A stretch of 64,000 nt of DNA from Nocardia sp. NBC_00565 (GTDB taxonomy: Bacteria > Actinomycetota > Actinomycetes > Mycobacteriales > Mycobacteriaceae): the NCBI RefSeq assembly GCF_036345915.1, contig NZ_CP107785.1, forward strand, positions 5,084,001-5,148,000, written 5' to 3'. Below, piece after piece: positions 10,709 to 19,888 of this stretch; positions within the stretch are counted from its first letter, which is position 1, and each line of letters opens with the position of its first letter. The position numbers and the translations under genes are program-made. The notes below the pieces were generated by a model. It searched no databases. It saw nothing but the letters and a program-made list of their open reading frames with translations, and was not told the DNA's origin.

Positions 10709-10850
10709 CCCCCGCCTCCCCGCGCCTTTTGCCGGTCGTAAGGTGCTCGAACGTGTCGTCGCGGGCCGACAGTCGAGCAGCTGGCAGGGTTTTGGACGTC
10801 CCCGGCGAGTTACCCAGGTCCTCACGAAATCAGCAGTCGCTCGGGCTGCG
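10709..10850. repeat. Dispersed ~140-bp repeat, copy A
   Basis: This segment aligns in the same orientation with 30211-30350: CCCCCGCCTCCCC at the start, CCGGTCGT, CGCGGRCCGA, then CGAGTTACCCA and GAAATCAG near the end, with roughly two-thirds of positions matching by eye. It sits between the Tex and acyl-CoA synthetase genes, overlapping the 3' end of the latter. No coding potential is evident, and both copies lie in a gene-free gap. Confidence 0.6.
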
Positions 10851-12476
10851 CGCGTCCGAAGATGCGAGCAGTGCCGCAGCCAGCTCACGCATTTCAGCCT
10901 TGCGGATCTTGCCGGTGACGGTCATCGGGAACTCCTCGACGAGGTGGACGTAGCGCGGGATCTTGAAGTGCGCGAGCTTGCCGGTGCAGAACGCCCGAAC
11001 CGCGTCGGCGTCCAATGGTGTTGCGCCGTCCTTCATTCGGATCCAGACCATCAGCTCCTCGCCGTATTTCGGGTCGGGGACGCCGATCACCTGGGCGTCG
11101 AGAATGTCCGGGTGCGTGTAGAGGAACTCCTCGATCTCGCGCGGGTAGATGTTCTCGCCGCCGCGGATCACCATGTCCTTGATCCGGCCGGTGATGGCGA
11201 GGTATCCGTCGTCGTCCATGACGCCGATATCGCCGGTGTGCATCCAGCGGGCGGTGTCGATGGCTTGCGCGGTCTTCTCGGGTTCGGACCAGTAGCCGAG
11301 CATCACCGAGTAGCCGCGCGTGCACAATTCGCCGGACTCGCCGCGCGGGACCGTCAGACCTGTTGCGGGATCGACGATTTTGACCTCCAGATGTGGGCCG
11401 ACCCGGCCGACCGTCGCGGTGCGGCGGTCGATGCTGTCGTCGCGGCGGGTCTGGGTCGATACCGGGCTGGTTTCGGTCATGCCGTAGCAGATGCAGACCT
11501 CGCTCATGCCCATGCGGTCGATCACCCGCTTCATCACCTCGACCGGGCACGGTGATCCGGCCATGATGCCGGTGCGCAGGCACGACAGGTCGACGTCTTT
11601 GCCCGAATCCAGTTCGGCGAGCAGTGCGATGAACATCGTCGGCACGCCGTAGAGCGAGGTGCACCGCTGCGCGGCGACCGCGTCCAAGGTCGCGACCGGA
11701 TCGAATGCCGGTGCCGGAATCACCACGGCCGCACCATGACTGGTGCTGGCCAGATTTCCCATGACCATGCCGAAGCAGTGATAGAAGGGCACCGGCACGC
11801 AGATGCGATCCTGTTCGGTGTAGTCGCAGAGTTCACCGACGAAGTAGCCGTTGTTGAGGATGTTGTGGTGGCTCAGCGTCGCACCCTTGGGGAAACCCGT
11901 TGTACCGGAGGTGTATTGGATGTTGATGGGGTCGTCCATGGACAACGTGGCGGCGATGGACGCCAGCAGTTCGGCGTCGATATCGTTACGCGCCACGGCA
12001 TCCCATTCGGGAGTGCCGAGCACGAGCACGTGTTCGAGAGCCGGACAGTTCGGCCGGACCTGCTCGATCATGGCGACATAGTTCGACGTCTTGAACTCCG
12101 GAGCGGCGATCAGCATGCGCACTCCGGCTTGGCGCAGCACGTATTCCAGTTCGCTGGCGCGATAGGCCGGGTTGATATTGACCAGGATCGCGCCGAGTTT
12201 CGCGGTCGCGTATTGCGTGAGGAACCATTCGGCGCAGTTCGGCGACCAGATGCCGACGCGGTCGCCTTTGCCGATGCCGCGAGCGGCCAGTCCGGTGGCG
12301 AGTGCGTCGATCGCGGCCGCGAGTTCGCGGTAGGTCCAGCGGCGACCGGTTGGGCAGTCCACCAACGCTTCTCGGTCCGCGTAGGCGGCGGCCATGCGAT
12401 CGAAGTTGTCACCGATCGTGTCGCCGAGCAGCGGAGTTTCCGAGGTGCCCGACGTGTAACTCGGTAGTGCGGACAT
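10830..12476 (-). CDS. Long/medium-chain acyl-CoA synthetase (FadD-type AMP-binding)
   Basis: An ANL-superfamily ligase of 548 residues that activates a carboxylic acid to an acyl-AMP and then to an acyl-CoA. Motif A3 is [11 protein letters not shown] (about 190), A5 is YGMTETSP, A7 is YWSEPEKTA and MHTGDIG, A8 is [20 protein letters not shown], and the catalytic lysine lies in TVTGKIRK near the C-terminus. The sequence resembles FadD35-like mycobacterial enzymes. ATG 12476 overlaps the stop of the upstream synthetase gene (TGATG); an in-frame GTG at 12479 is also possible. The pair forms a two-gene operon divergent from a LuxR-type regulator. The substrate cannot be told from sequence. Confidence 0.92.
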   Translation of the reverse strand: MSALPSYTSGTSETPLLGDTIGDNFDRMAAAYADREALVDCPTGRRWTYRELAAAIDALATGLAARGIGKGDRVGIWSPNCAEWFLTQYATAKLGAILVNINPAYRASELEYVLRQAGVRMLIAAPEFKTSNYVAMIEQVRPNCPALEHVLVLGTPEWDAVARNDIDAELLASIAATLSMDDPINIQYTSGTTGFPKGATLSHHNILNNGYFVGELCDYTEQDRICVPVPFYHCFGMVMGNLASTSHGAAVVIPAPAFDPVATLDAVAAQRCTSLYGVPTMFIALLAELDSGKDVDLSCLRTGIMAGSPCPVEVMKRVIDRMGMSEVCICYGMTETSPVSTQTRRDDSIDRRTATVGRVGPHLEVKIVDPATGLTVPRGESGELCTRGYSVMLGYWSEPEKTAQAIDTARWMHTGDIGVMDDDGYLAITGRIKDMVIRGGENIYPREIEEFLYTHPDILDAQVIGVPDPKYGEELMVWIRMKDGATPLDADAVRAFCTGKLAHFKIPRYVHLVEEFPMTVTGKIRKAEMRELAAALLASSDARSPSDC

Positions 12477-14221
12477 CACCGGACTCCCTGCTGCCGCAGG
12501 ATGTACCGCTGCACCTTGCCGCTGGGCGTCTTGGGCAGGGCGTCCACGAAATGCACCTTGCGCGGGTAGGCGTGGGCGGCGAACTTTCGTTTCACCAGGG
12601 TCTGCAGCTCGGCTTCCAGTTCGGTATTGCCCTCGAAGCCGTTGCGCAGCACCACGAATGCCTCGAGCACCTCACCGCGCAGTTCATCGGGCATACCGAC
12701 GACCGCGGCCTCGACCACCTGCTCGTGCAGCACGAGCACGCTCTCGACCTCGAACGGACCGATGCGGTAACCGGCCATGATGATGACATCGTCGTCGCGG
12801 GCGGAGAAATGGAAGAATCCGTCCGCGTCCTGCGATCCGGCGTCGCCGGTCAGATACCAGCGGCCGTCGGCGGTGTAGCGCTGGGCGGTGCGCTCCGTTA
12901 CGTCCAGGTAGCCGAGGAACCACAGCAGCGGGCTGCGTTCGGTATCGATCGCGACCCGGCCCAGTTGTCCGACCGGCGCTTCGACATCGCCGTCATCGGC
13001 GAGCACCGCGCAATGCCAACCCGGCATCGTCCGGCCCATCGAGCCAGCGGGCACGTCCACCCGCAGTGCGTCATGCCACGAATTGCAGATGAGCATGCCG
13101 TGTTCGGTCTGCCCGTAGTGGTCGCGCGCCGCGACACCGAGCGTTTCGACCGACCAGGTCACCACATCCGGGGTCAACGGCTCGCCCGCCGAGGAGGCGC
13201 GCCGCAGCCGGAGACCGGTTGGCGCAGTGGCACTGTCGGCGCGCAACGCGCGGTACACCGTCGGCGCTGCGGTGAAATTGGTGACGCCGAACCGCTCCAG
13301 CACCTGCCAGGTGAGCGGTGCGGAGAATGCGGCGTGCAGCAACAGGCTGCGGATGCCAGCGGCCAGCGGGCTCAGGATCGCCCAGTACAGGCCGTACGCC
13401 CAACCCGGATCCGCGGCGTTCCAGTAGACATCGTCGGGGCGCACATCCAGCGAAAACTCTTGGTACGCATGGAATGCCGCGAGCGCGCGCACCGGAATCG
13501 GCACACCCTTCGGAGTGCCCGTAGTGCCGCTGGTGAACAGCTGCACGAGTAGCCCATCGCCACCAACCGCCACGGCAGCTGCTCTCGGGTCGTCGGCCGA
13601 ATGTTCGGCGAGCAGATCGGCGAACAGCAGCGGTATCGCCACCCGCTCCCCTGCGACGCGCCCAGCGACCTGATCCTCGGCAGTGGCGCTCACAACCGAC
13701 GTATCGGCGGGCCCCTGCGCTTCGATAGCCGGTGCACCTGTTCGCCCCGTTGCCGAACTCTCCCCCGCGATGATCACCCGCCACGGCGGATCGACCGGAA
13801 TGCCGTCGCCGGGTACGAGCTTGCTCGCCTGATCGGCGTCCGCGATGACGAGTGCGGCGCGGCTGGCCTCCAGACGGAAGGCGATGGCGGGCGGGGCGAA
13901 GGCGGTGAAGAGCGGGACGTGCACCGCGCCGCGACGCCAGATGCCGAGCAATGCGATCACCAGGTCCGCTGACTTCGACATCAGCGTGGCGACTCGGTCG
14001 CCTGGTTCCACGCCGAGGTCGGCGAGCGCGGCGGCAAAGCGCTGGGAGCGTTTGCGAAGTTCGCCGTAGGTCAGGTCGGTCGAGGTCAGGTCGGGATCGA
14101 CGATGGTGAACGCGACCCGGTCGGCGGGATGGCGATCGCACAGCAGCTCCGCCGCGCTCGCGTCGGGTCCGTCGTAGATCTCCAATAGCTCGCGCACGCG
14201 CGCATTCAGGTCCGCAGTCAT
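12476..14221 (-). CDS. Acetyl-CoA-synthetase-like acyl-CoA synthetase
   Basis: A 581-residue AMP-forming acyl-CoA synthetase of the acetyl/medium-chain branch. Motifs: [30 protein letters not shown] (typical of Acs-like enzymes), [38 protein letters not shown], and the adenylation lysine in KTPSGKVQR. An insertion-like stretch of lower similarity lies around 150-200. The ATG at 14221 follows a GAGAGG site and avoids five extra residues. Its stop overlaps the start of the second ligase. Likely controlled by the divergent LuxR-type regulator at 14318. Confidence 0.92.
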   Translation of the reverse strand: MTADLNARVRELLEIYDGPDASAAELLCDRHPADRVAFTIVDPDLTSTDLTYGELRKRSQRFAAALADLGVEPGDRVATLMSKSADLVIALLGIWRRGAVHVPLFTAFAPPAIAFRLEASRAALVIADADQASKLVPGDGIPVDPPWRVIIAGESSATGRTGAPAIEAQGPADTSVVSATAEDQVAGRVAGERVAIPLLFADLLAEHSADDPRAAAVAVGGDGLLVQLFTSGTTGTPKGVPIPVRALAAFHAYQEFSLDVRPDDVYWNAADPGWAYGLYWAILSPLAAGIRSLLLHAAFSAPLTWQVLERFGVTNFTAAPTVYRALRADSATAPTGLRLRRASSAGEPLTPDVVTWSVETLGVAARDHYGQTEHGMLICNSWHDALRVDVPAGSMGRTMPGWHCAVLADDGDVEAPVGQLGRVAIDTERSPLLWFLGYLDVTERTAQRYTADGRWYLTGDAGSQDADGFFHFSARDDDVIIMAGYRIGPFEVESVLVLHEQVVEAAVVGMPDELRGEVLEAFVVLRNGFEGNTELEAELQTLVKRKFAAHAYPRKVHFVDALPKTPSGKVQRYILRQQGVR

Positions 14222-14317
14222 ATCGCCTCTCCTCATCGGTGATCCAGGCCACCTCGCTCTCCAATAGGATGTGGGTCACATCACGTTCGGCACTACCCCC
14301 GAAAAGGGGTGAGTCTT

Positions 14318-15172
14318 TTGACCCACACCACCGGCCTGCTCCGGCCCCGCGACGGCGACGCGCTGCGCGCCGAGATCCGCTGGGTGGCGCATAAGGCAGG
14401 CGTGCCTGTGGTGTTCGGCGGCGAGGTGCACAGTGACGCGTTGCTGCTCACCGAATTCGTCGGCACCGTCACCAACGGACTGCGCGGATTGACCGTACTG
14501 CGCACTTCCGGCCTCGGCGGCCGGGTCATGGATATGCGCCGCCCGGCTTCGGTCGCCGACTACCGCAGTGCCTCCTCGATCACGCACCACTACGACGGCC
14601 CGGTCTCCGGCGAGCGCATCCGCTCGGTCGTCGCGGTACCCGTCGTGGTCGACAACCGCTCCCGCGCGGTCCTCTACGCCGCCAACCGCGGCGGCACGCC
14701 CCTGGGCGATCGCACCGCCGATCTGGTCGTCGAGGCCAGCCGACGCCTGGCCACCGAAATCACCATCCGCGACGAAGTCGACCGCCGCCTGCGCCTGCTG
14801 GAGTTGACGACCCCCGCACTCGATACCGCACCCGCCATCGCCGAAGAAATGCGCGACATCAGCGCCGAACTCCGTGGCGCGGCCCGTTCGGCCGCGGACG
14901 AACAACTCCGCGAACGCCTGCACTCGATCTGCGAACGCCTCACGCGGGTCCTGGTCGGCAGCCCGACACCGGACGCCCCACGCCTATCCCGCCGCGAACT
15001 CGACGTGCTGTCCCAGATCGCCCTCGGCTGCACCAATCAAGAAGCCGCCCAACGCCTTTCGCTGGGCCCCGAAACAGTCAAGAGCTACCTGCGCAATGCC
15101 ATGACCAAACTCGACGCCCACTCACGACACGAGGCCGTAGTCACCGCCCGCCGCCACGGACTGCTGCCCTGA
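14318..15172 (+). CDS. GAF / LuxR-type HTH transcriptional regulator
   Basis: A regulator of about 284 residues divergent from the two acyl-CoA synthetase genes. Residues 25-165 resemble a GAF sensory domain (IRSVVAVPVVVDNRSRAVLY, then TADLVVEASRRLATEI); the C-terminal 60 residues are a LuxR helix-turn-helix (LSRRELDVLSQIALGCTNQE, then AQRLSLGPETVKSYLRNAM). TTG 14318 has AAAGGGG 8 bases upstream; an in-frame GTG at 14309 is the alternative. Regulators of this type next to Acs-like ligases probably control short or medium-chain acid use, but the ligand is unknown. Confidence 0.88.
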   Translation: MTHTTGLLRPRDGDALRAEIRWVAHKAGVPVVFGGEVHSDALLLTEFVGTVTNGLRGLTVLRTSGLGGRVMDMRRPASVADYRSASSITHHYDGPVSGERIRSVVAVPVVVDNRSRAVLYAANRGGTPLGDRTADLVVEASRRLATEITIRDEVDRRLRLLELTTPALDTAPAIAEEMRDISAELRGAARSAADEQLRERLHSICERLTRVLVGSPTPDAPRLSRRELDVLSQIALGCTNQEAAQRLSLGPETVKSYLRNAMTKLDAHSRHEAVVTARRHGLLP

Positions 15173-15374
15173 CTCAGTCCAGCGCAACCCGCCTGCCCCA
15201 CCGCGGGTCGGCCACCCTGACAGGTCCCCAGGCTGGAAGCAGCACGATTCACCGCAACGGTCCCGCACGGCTGACCGCGCAAGAATCCGGGCAAGAGCGT
15301 TGTGCCGTTGGCGCATCCGACAACGCCCGGAGGCGATCACCTGGCCAGGGTCTTGCCGATAACCAACAATGTGG
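15173..15374. other. Gap between the LuxR regulator and the small exported ORF
   Basis: About 200 bases between the convergent ends of the regulator gene and the 85-residue ORF. I see no convincing gene or strong hairpin. Confidence 0.5.
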
Positions 15375-15632
15375 TCAGCGCCCGCCGGTGCAAAACCCTT
15401 CGGGGGTGTACTGGCAGGGACGCTCGGTGCGCCCTTTGTACTGGCCATGATTGCTGCTGCGACCGCGCTGGCCCACACGGCCGGAGTCCGGGTCATGCGT
15501 GTCTCGATCCGCGGCGGCTCTGACCAGGACGGGTTCCGGCGCGACAAGATCCGACACGACCATGATCGCGCCACCGATGAGAGTCGAGGCCACCGCTCGC
15601 CGCACAGTCCCGAGCTTCGTTGCTGTTCCCAT
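15375..15632 (-). CDS. Small putative exported protein
   Basis: An 85-residue ORF starting MGTATKLGTVRRAVASTLIG, with an AGGTGGG ribosome site directly upstream. A short basic N-region is followed by a hydrophobic stretch (about 13-32) and an Ala at a possible cleavage site near 40, so it may be secreted or anchored. The mature part is polar with two Cys near the C-terminus (CQYTPEGFC). I do not recognise a family. An unusually AT-rich upstream region (15640-15720) with repeated TTAACG-like half sites supports a regulated promoter. Moderate confidence because the ORF is short. Confidence 0.5.
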   Translation of the reverse strand: MGTATKLGTVRRAVASTLIGGAIMVVSDLVAPEPVLVRAAADRDTHDPDSGRVGQRGRSSNHGQYKGRTERPCQYTPEGFCTGGR

Positions 15633-15646
15633 AGCCCACCTACCGT

Positions 15647-15690
15647 CGCTTAACGTACCGTTGATTAACGATACATTCATTAGCGCTTCA
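15647..15690 (-). promoter_or_regulatory. AT-rich promoter region with TTAACG half-sites
   Basis: The segment contains TTAACG, CCGTTGATTAACG and CATTCATTAG within 40 bases, far more AT-rich than surrounding DNA. The mirrored TTAACG/CGTT half-sites could bind a TetR- or MarR-like repressor controlling the small exported ORF. This is inference from base composition and symmetry. Confidence 0.35.
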
Positions 15691-15740
15691 ATAGCTGTTC
15701 ATTTAGAATTTGCCGTAAGGACACCGCGGTACGACCGAGC

Positions 15741-16427
15741 TCAGTCGCCGTCGGCAAGCAGATCCGGACGCCGTTCCCGGGTCCGGGCCAGCGACTGTTC
15801 GCGCCGCCACGCGGCGACCTTGGCATGATCACCGGACAACAAGATCGGCGGAACACCCAGGCCGCGCCAGGAGACCGGCCGGGTGTAGCTCGGGCCCTCG
15901 AGCAGACCGTCGGAGAACGAATCCTCTTGATGGGATTGCTGATTGCCGAGCACGCCGGGCATCAGGCGCACAACGGCTTCGGCCATCACCAGCACCGCGG
16001 CCTCGCCGCCGATGAGAACGTAATCGCCGATGCTCACCTCTTCGACGCGGACGCGGCGGGCGGCGTCGTCGAAGACGCGTTGATCGATGCCTTCGTAGCG
16101 GCCGCAGGCGAATACGAGGTGCTGTTCGGTGGACCAGCGGTGTGCGGTGGCCTGGGTGAAGGGCACGCCCGCCGGGGTGGGCACCACCAGCAGCGCATCG
16201 TCGGGGCACACTTCGTCGAGCGCGTCGCCCCAGACGGTCGGCTTCATGACCATGCCGGGACCACCGCCGTAGGGCGAATCGTCGACGGATTTGTGCACGT
16301 CGTGGGTCCAGCGGCGCAGATCGTGCACCTCGACGGAGATCAGGCCCTTGTCGATGGCCTTGCCGAGCAACGCCGTGCGCAGCGGCTCCAGGTACTCCGG
16401 GAAGATCGTGACGACATCGAGTTTCAT
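15741..16427 (-). CDS. trmD: tRNA (guanine-N1)-methyltransferase
   Basis: TrmD methylates G37 of tRNAs next to the anticodon using S-adenosylmethionine. The 228-residue product has [31 protein letters not shown], the knot region [15 protein letters not shown] and [11 protein letters not shown] with the following [10 protein letters not shown]. These are the full TrmD signatures of the SPOUT fold. ATG 16427 is chosen over 16436 because it gives the canonical start. It is last in the rpsP-khpA-rimM-trmD cluster, 11 bases after rimM. Confidence 0.97.
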   Translation of the reverse strand: MKLDVVTIFPEYLEPLRTALLGKAIDKGLISVEVHDLRRWTHDVHKSVDDSPYGGGPGMVMKPTVWGDALDEVCPDDALLVVPTPAGVPFTQATAHRWSTEQHLVFACGRYEGIDQRVFDDAARRVRVEEVSIGDYVLIGGEAAVLVMAEAVVRLMPGVLGNQQSHQEDSFSDGLLEGPSYTRPVSWRGLGVPPILLSGDHAKVAAWRREQSLARTRERRPDLLADGD

Positions 16428-16438
16428 GCAATCCACCC

Positions 16439-16963
16439 TTATTCCGGGTCGAGCAGACCTTCCGGCGGATCGATGACGACGAGCCGATCGGCCAGCGCGA
16501 CGGTCGGCACGATCGCGGTGACGAACGGGATCAGGATTTCCCGGCCGTCCTCGGCGGCCCGCACCGAAAGCAGTTCGCCCGCGGCGGAATGCAGCACCTC
16601 GGTGACCTCGCCGACGACGGTGCCGTCGGTGAGCTGGACGGTCAACCCCTCCAGCTCGTGGTCGTAGTACTCGTCCGGATCCTGCGACGGCGGCAGATCC
16701 GCACTGTCCACGACGAACAGCGTGCCGCGCAGCGCGTCGGCGGCGGTGCGGTCGGAGATCCCGACGAGTTGTACGAGAAGTCGGCCCGAATGCTCCCGGG
16801 CCGACTCCACGGTGAACTCACGGATGTCCTTGGACCGCGCCGCCCGTCCGCGCAACCGCACGCCGGGCGCGAAACGCGCGTCGGGATCGTCGGTGCGTAT
16901 CTCGACGACCAGTTCGCCGCGCACACCGTGCGATTTGGCGACCCGGCCCACGACGAGTTCCAT
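16439..16963 (-). CDS. rimM: Ribosome maturation factor RimM
   Basis: RimM binds ribosomal protein S19 during assembly of the 30S head. The 174-residue product starts [18 protein letters not shown] and has the N-terminal RimM barrel followed by the PRC-barrel-like part ([15 protein letters not shown] and [18 protein letters not shown]). Both domains are complete. It is placed immediately after khpA in the conserved order. Confidence 0.96.
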   Translation of the reverse strand: MELVVGRVAKSHGVRGELVVEIRTDDPDARFAPGVRLRGRAARSKDIREFTVESAREHSGRLLVQLVGISDRTAADALRGTLFVVDSADLPPSQDPDEYYDHELEGLTVQLTDGTVVGEVTEVLHSAAGELLSVRAAEDGREILIPFVTAIVPTVALADRLVVIDPPEGLLDPE

Positions 16964-17206
16964 CTAGGCGTCGGTATCGACCACGTCGACCCGGATGCCC
17001 CGGCCGCCGATGCCGGCGACGAGGGTGCGCAGCGCGGTCGCGGTACGACCACCGCGCCCGATCACCTTGCCCAGATCCTCGGGGTTGACGTGCACCTCGA
17101 CGGTGCGTCCGCGCCGACCGGTGATCAGCTCGACCCGGACGTCATCGGGATTGGCGACAATGCCGCGAACCAGATGTTCTACGGCATCGGCGACGACAGC
17201 CGACAT
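16964..17206 (-). CDS. khpA: KH-domain RNA-binding protein (KhpA)
   Basis: An 80-residue single KH-domain protein with the GxxG loop within VIGRGGRTATALRT and an N-terminal helix VEHLVRGIVANPDDVRV. KhpA proteins bind RNA and act with KhpB/Jag in other bacteria. Its ATG overlaps the rpsP stop, and its TAG is directly before the rimM ATG, so the three genes are tightly coupled. Confidence 0.95.
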   Translation of the reverse strand: MSAVVADAVEHLVRGIVANPDDVRVELITGRRGRTVEVHVNPEDLGKVIGRGGRTATALRTLVAGIGGRGIRVDVVDTDA

Positions 17207-17631
17207 TATTCGGCAGCCTCGGTCTCGGCGGCCTCGTCCTTCTTGGCGGCCTTCTTCTTCGGGGTGACGGCCTCGGAAACGGGCTCGTTGTCGGCGGCGG
17301 CCAGCGCGGCGTTGAACAGGTCCAGCTTGGAGGTCTTCGGGGCCTTCACCTTCAGGGTGCCCTCGGCGCCCGGCAGGCCCTTGAACTTCTGCCAGTCGCC
17401 GGTGATCTCCAGCAGCCGCTGCACGGCCTCGGTCGGCTGCGCGCCGACACCCAGCCAGTACTGCACGCGCTCGGAGTCGATCTCGATCAGCGACGGCTCT
17501 TCCTTCGGGTGGTACTTGCCGACGTTCTCGATGGCGCGGCCGTCACGACGGGTGCGGGCGTCGGCGATGACCACGCGGTACTGCGGGTTGCGGATCTTGC
17601 CGAGGCGGGTGAGCTTGATGCGAACAGCCAT
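17206..17631 (-). CDS. rpsP: 30S ribosomal protein S16
   Basis: S16, a small-subunit assembly protein. The 141-residue product starts [20 protein letters not shown] and contains [14 protein letters not shown] and the region [15 protein letters not shown]. The C-terminal third is an acidic/Lys/Ala-rich extension ([18 protein letters not shown]) typical of mycolic-acid actinomycetes. It heads the rpsP-khpA-rimM-trmD operon; the promoter probably lies in 17632-17850. Confidence 0.97.
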   Translation of the reverse strand: MAVRIKLTRLGKIRNPQYRVVIADARTRRDGRAIENVGKYHPKEEPSLIEIDSERVQYWLGVGAQPTEAVQRLLEITGDWQKFKGLPGAEGTLKVKAPKTSKLDLFNAALAAADNEPVSEAVTPKKKAAKKDEAAETEAAE

Positions 17632-17856
17632 GTGCTGATCTGCCTTTCAGTGGTTGGTCACGGCGCAATTCAGCGACCCGCACGGTCTGCGAGCCCGGTT
17701 TTGCGCTTGGAGTGTGTGACCGCCGCGCGGTACGTAACCGGAGACGGGCTGACACGTGTCCAGGAAGGACGATGGTCCATTGTGCCAGACAGGGCGGTCC
17801 GCCCTGAAATCGCGTCGCCGATCCAACACCGGCCGCCCGCCCCGAGATAACAGTGC

Positions 17857-18024
17857 ATGGGGATCTTCCGTCGCAACCGTCACAGACGCAACTCCGTCAC
17901 CGGCGAGGTGGCCAGGGATATCGGCGCGGATCTGGCCGTAGACGCCGCCCTGCCGGCCGTCTTCCGGATCCTGGGCGCCGGCGCCCGCGCCATCGGCTCG
18001 GGAATCGGCCACCTCCTCAGCTGA
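17857..18024 (+). CDS. Short basic/amphipathic ORF, 55 residues
   Basis: ATG 17857 to TGA 18024 encodes MGIFRRNRHRRNSVTGEVAR followed by a more hydrophobic Ala/Gly/Ile-rich half (AVFRILGAGARAIGSGIGHLL). A strongly basic N-terminus with an amphipathic or membrane-associating C-terminus is protein-like. It lies divergent from rpsP and ends just before a perfect 13-bp hairpin that could terminate it. No family recognised and no strong ribosome site seen, so this is a candidate only. Confidence 0.42.
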   Translation: MGIFRRNRHRRNSVTGEVARDIGADLAVDAALPAVFRILGAGARAIGSGIGHLLS

Positions 18025-18029
18025 GTCAT

Positions 18030-18088
18030 CGCGAGTGGCACACCACGGTCGGACTTTCGACGTTTGCCGAAGCCATGTGCCACTCGCG
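18030..18088. terminator. Long hairpin between convergent genes
   Basis: A perfect 13-bp inverted repeat (CGCGAGTGGCACA / TGTGCCACTCGCG) encloses 33 bases. It separates the 55-residue ORF from the reductase gene on the opposite strand and could act as a bidirectional terminator or belong to a REP-like family. Confidence 0.6.
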
Positions 18089-18643
18089 TCAGTGCGGCCG
18101 ATAGCGGAGCAGGACAACGCCGGAGCGGAATTGTCGGGTTTCTGTCAGGTGCAAGTCCGGGATCTTGGTGCCGTCGGGAAACAAGCGGCTGCCTTTGCCG
18201 AGGACGACCGGGAACACGAACAGGCGGTATTCGTCGACAAGGCCCTGGGCGATGAGTTCGTGAACCAGTGTGATGCTGCCGGTGGTGACGATGTCCTTGC
18301 CGCGTTCGGCCTTGAGTGCACGGATGTCGTCGGTGAGTGGGCCGCGCAACACGGTGGTGTTCTGCCACTGCGGGTCGCCCAGCGTGCCGGACACCACGTA
18401 TTTCATCGTGTTGTTCAGGTCGTCGGTGATGCCGGTCTCGTCGTCGGTCTGCTGGGGCCAGTAGCCACGCATCTCTTCGAAGGTGACCCGGCCGAACAGC
18501 ACGGCGTCGCATTGCGCGGTCTGGCGCATCAGCTCTTCCAGGATGTCGGATTGGTCCTGATCATTGCCGACGGTGAACCAGCCCTCCGTCGCGTCGATGA
18601 CCCCGTCGAGCGTGATGTTCTCGGTGACGATCAGATCCCGCAT
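18089..18643 (-). CDS. RibD C-terminal / dihydrofolate-reductase-like protein
   Basis: A 184-residue protein of the RibD_C/DHFR-like superfamily, stand-alone NADPH-dependent reductases of mostly unknown substrate. Motifs: MRDLIVTENITLDGVIDATE, DAVLFGRVTFEEMRGYWP, KYVVSGTLG, GKDIVTTGSITLVHELI, and VDEYRLFVFPVVLGKGSRLF. ATG 18643 follows a GGGAGG ribosome site. Not part of a riboflavin cluster here. The gene ends at a long hairpin. Confidence 0.9.
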   Translation of the reverse strand: MRDLIVTENITLDGVIDATEGWFTVGNDQDQSDILEELMRQTAQCDAVLFGRVTFEEMRGYWPQQTDDETGITDDLNNTMKYVVSGTLGDPQWQNTTVLRGPLTDDIRALKAERGKDIVTTGSITLVHELIAQGLVDEYRLFVFPVVLGKGSRLFPDGTKIPDLHLTETRQFRSGVVLLRYRPH

Positions 18644-18825
18644 GTGCTGCCTCCCGTTGAAGTACGTCTGTAGAACTACGACGATCCGGGACAGGTGAAT
18701 TCGGCGGTCTCCGCACGAGAAGTTGTCGCGAGCCGAGTTCAGGGCGCCGCATTGCCACCGACCGCCACAGATCGACGCCGACCGCACGCCGCCCATGCCT
18801 GCGGTCGACGCGCGGGGATCGCCCC

Positions 18826-19809
18826 TTAGCGAACCAGCGGTGCGAGGGTGCGACCCGCGAGATCGACCGCACCCGGCTCATGGCCATTGGTCACCATGTT
18901 CACGATCAGGCCCTGCACACCCTGATCGAGCACCCGTGTCTGCAACTGCTCGGCGACTTCGGCTGGGGTGCCGACGAATTGGCGATCGGCGATGGTCTGC
19001 TTGCGTTCATCCTCCGAGAGGGTGGACAGGTCGACGCCGATGCCGCGCAGCAGGTCCTGCTGTTGTTTGCGCGCGCGATCGCCGTCCTCGTCGATCATCA
19101 GGAAACAGAGGAAGCTGACTTCCAAAGTCGCTGGGTCACGGCCGATTTCGGCGCAGCGCTCGTGCAGGGCCGCGATCTTGCGCGGAAGTTCGGAGGCGTT
19201 GCAGATGATATTGAGGTGGTCGGCGAAGCGGGCCGCCAGTGCGAAGGTCTTCTTCTCGCCGCCGCCACCGAGCAGGATGGGCAGGTCATCGCGCAGCCGG
19301 GGCTCGTTCATGGCGTTATCGGTGTGGTACCACTTGCCGTCGAAGGTCGAGTGGTCGCCGCGCAGCATCGGCGTGATGATCCGCAGCGCTTCATCGAGCC
19401 GCTGGAACCGCTCGGTGAAGGTGCCGAATTCGAATCCGTAGGACTGGTGTTCGAGCTCGAACCAGCCCGCGCCGATACCGAGCACGGCCCGTCCGCCGCT
19501 GACCACGTCCAGTGTGGTGACGGTCTTGGCGAGCAGTGCGGGATTGCGATAGGTGTTGCCGGTTACCAATGCCGACAACTGAATTCGCTCCGTCGACGCG
19601 GCGATGCCGGACAACGCGGTGTAGGACTCCAGCATCGGATCGCTCGGCTCGCCGAGACCGGGCAGTTGATAGAAGTGGTCCATCACGAAGACGGTGTCGA
19701 AGCCGGCGGCTTCGGCCTCCCGCGCCTGCGCGACAACGGTGGGAAAGAGTTCGCTGACGGGCTGGCCATAACTGAAGTTGGGCATCTGATAGCCGAGGCG
19801 AATGGTCAT
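18826..19809 (-). CDS. LLM-class F420-dependent oxidoreductase
   Basis: A 327-residue luciferase-like monooxygenase-fold enzyme, most likely F420-dependent as usual in mycolic-acid actinomycetes. Motifs: AREAEAAGFDTVFVMDHFYQ, LALVTGNTYRNPALLAKTV-like ALVTGNTYRNPALLAKTV, TLDVVSGGRAVLGIGAGWF and FGTFTERFQRLDEAL. C-terminal VGTPAEVAEQLQ is typical. The substrate is unknown. It lies close to the amidohydrolase gene on the same strand (79 bases) but no overlap is seen. Confidence 0.92.
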   Translation of the reverse strand: MTIRLGYQMPNFSYGQPVSELFPTVVAQAREAEAAGFDTVFVMDHFYQLPGLGEPSDPMLESYTALSGIAASTERIQLSALVTGNTYRNPALLAKTVTTLDVVSGGRAVLGIGAGWFELEHQSYGFEFGTFTERFQRLDEALRIITPMLRGDHSTFDGKWYHTDNAMNEPRLRDDLPILLGGGGEKKTFALAARFADHLNIICNASELPRKIAALHERCAEIGRDPATLEVSFLCFLMIDEDGDRARKQQQDLLRGIGVDLSTLSEDERKQTIADRQFVGTPAEVAEQLQTRVLDQGVQGLIVNMVTNGHEPGAVDLAGRTLAPLVR

Positions 19810-19888
19810 GAACCGACCCTACGCGCGCTCGTGCGCCGGACAACTGATCACGCGGCCGGCCGCCACTAGTAACCGGTCGAGCCCCTGG

